Assembly: GCA_018340375.1 (NCBI GenBank)
Contig: JAFFJZ010000016.1
Coordinates: forward strand, 4,161,372-4,225,371
Reading direction: 5' to 3'
Source of the DNA: Gonatopus flavifemur
Lineage: Eukaryota > Arthropoda > Insecta > Hymenoptera > Dryinidae
DNA length: 64,000 nt
The notes under the pieces are model-generated. The model did no database searches and was not told the DNA's origin. It saw only the letters and a list, made by a program, of their open reading frames with translations. Positions 63,626 to 64,000 of this stretch are shown here, piece by piece. Made by a program: the position numbers and the translations under genes. Numbering within the stretch: position 1 is the stretch's first letter; the number at the start of each line of letters is the position of its first letter.

Positions 63626-64000
63626 ACATCACTTTCGATCAATTTTTTTTGGAAAATGTTTCATACAAAAGTTGTTATACAAAGAGGGGGCCACAAAACT
63701 ACGATGTCAGTTTCATCATAGATGGCAGTATGATCGATTAAAGTGGGGTCAACATCATTTTTTCAAACGGGAACCCCCACGTTTTATTGCAAATCTTGAT
63801 TCTACGCAAAAAAACTGAGTAACTTCTGCTTGAAACGTTCTTCTAAATTTCAGAAGATGGTGCCACAATCGATGAAAAATAAAGTCTATGAAACAATATG
63901 CGGATATCTTGTGGAATGCATCCATGAGCCGAAATATCTCATTCGAATGTTATTGTTAAGAGAGGGGACGACACAATGGCGATATCAGTTCCATAGTAGA
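63626..64000. other. Unassigned sequence at the window end
   Basis: No gene. TTTCATCATAGATGGCAGTA near 63712 and the like suggest repeat-derived DNA, but no partner was found inside the window. Confidence 0.25.

Overview
The window looks like insect nuclear DNA, probably hymenopteran (the order is inferred from overall flavour only). It is AT-rich, has spliced exons with GT/AG borders, and is dominated by transposable elements typical of arthropods. No prokaryotic, organellar or tRNA/rRNA genes were seen. The only host gene I can support is a minus-strand sugar transporter of the facilitated trehalose transporter (Tret1-like) type. Its exons lie at 41119-40733, 40638-40481, 8790-8344 and 8277-7764 and join in frame to about 501 residues. 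Intron 2 is about 31.7 kb and is filled with nested transposons.

Layout. 1-5.75 kb: a decayed BEL/Pao retrotransposon. 5.8-7.8 kb: no gene, then the 3' end of the transporter. 8857-12512: a DNA transposon with ~500-bp terminal inverted repeats and a broken transposase of an arthropod family I cannot assign to a superfamily. 13.5-14.3 kb: part of an LTR. 14.5-22.4 kb: old repeats and a tandem array, invaded by an intact RTE-type LINE (15491-18856, 994-codon ORF, 11-bp target duplication) and a hairpin MITE. 22.5-25.9 kb: a hairpin MITE and unassigned sequence. 25.96-38.4 kb: a nest in which one retroelement's 5' LTR is split by a very young Ty3/Gypsy element (26248-31552) and by an older minus-strand Gypsy element (31622-36445), itself split by a mariner. 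38.4-40.4 kb: a palindrome and a MITE, still inside intron 2.

41.1-46.9 kb, upstream of transporter exon 1, holds MITEs, a ~1.1 kb inverted-repeat element with a degraded KRBA2-like protein, and an (AT)n tract. 46.9-59 kb is a dead RNase-H-bearing LINE. Its ORF2 is cut between endonuclease and reverse transcriptase by a 6.1-kb foldback element (49933-56039) with 1.6-1.9 kb arms made partly of short GATGCTACATA-type repeats. 59.2 kb carries another scrap of the unassigned transposase family. 59735-63617 is a complete-looking DNA transposon with 8-bp target duplications, ~350-bp inverted repeats, 102-bp tandem repeats and an intact 759-codon protein resembling an RNase-H-fold transposase.

The most interesting candidates are the 59.7-63.6 kb transposon, the 8.9-12.5 kb transposon and the giant foldback element. 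No sequence comparison could be run; repeat matches were made by eye.
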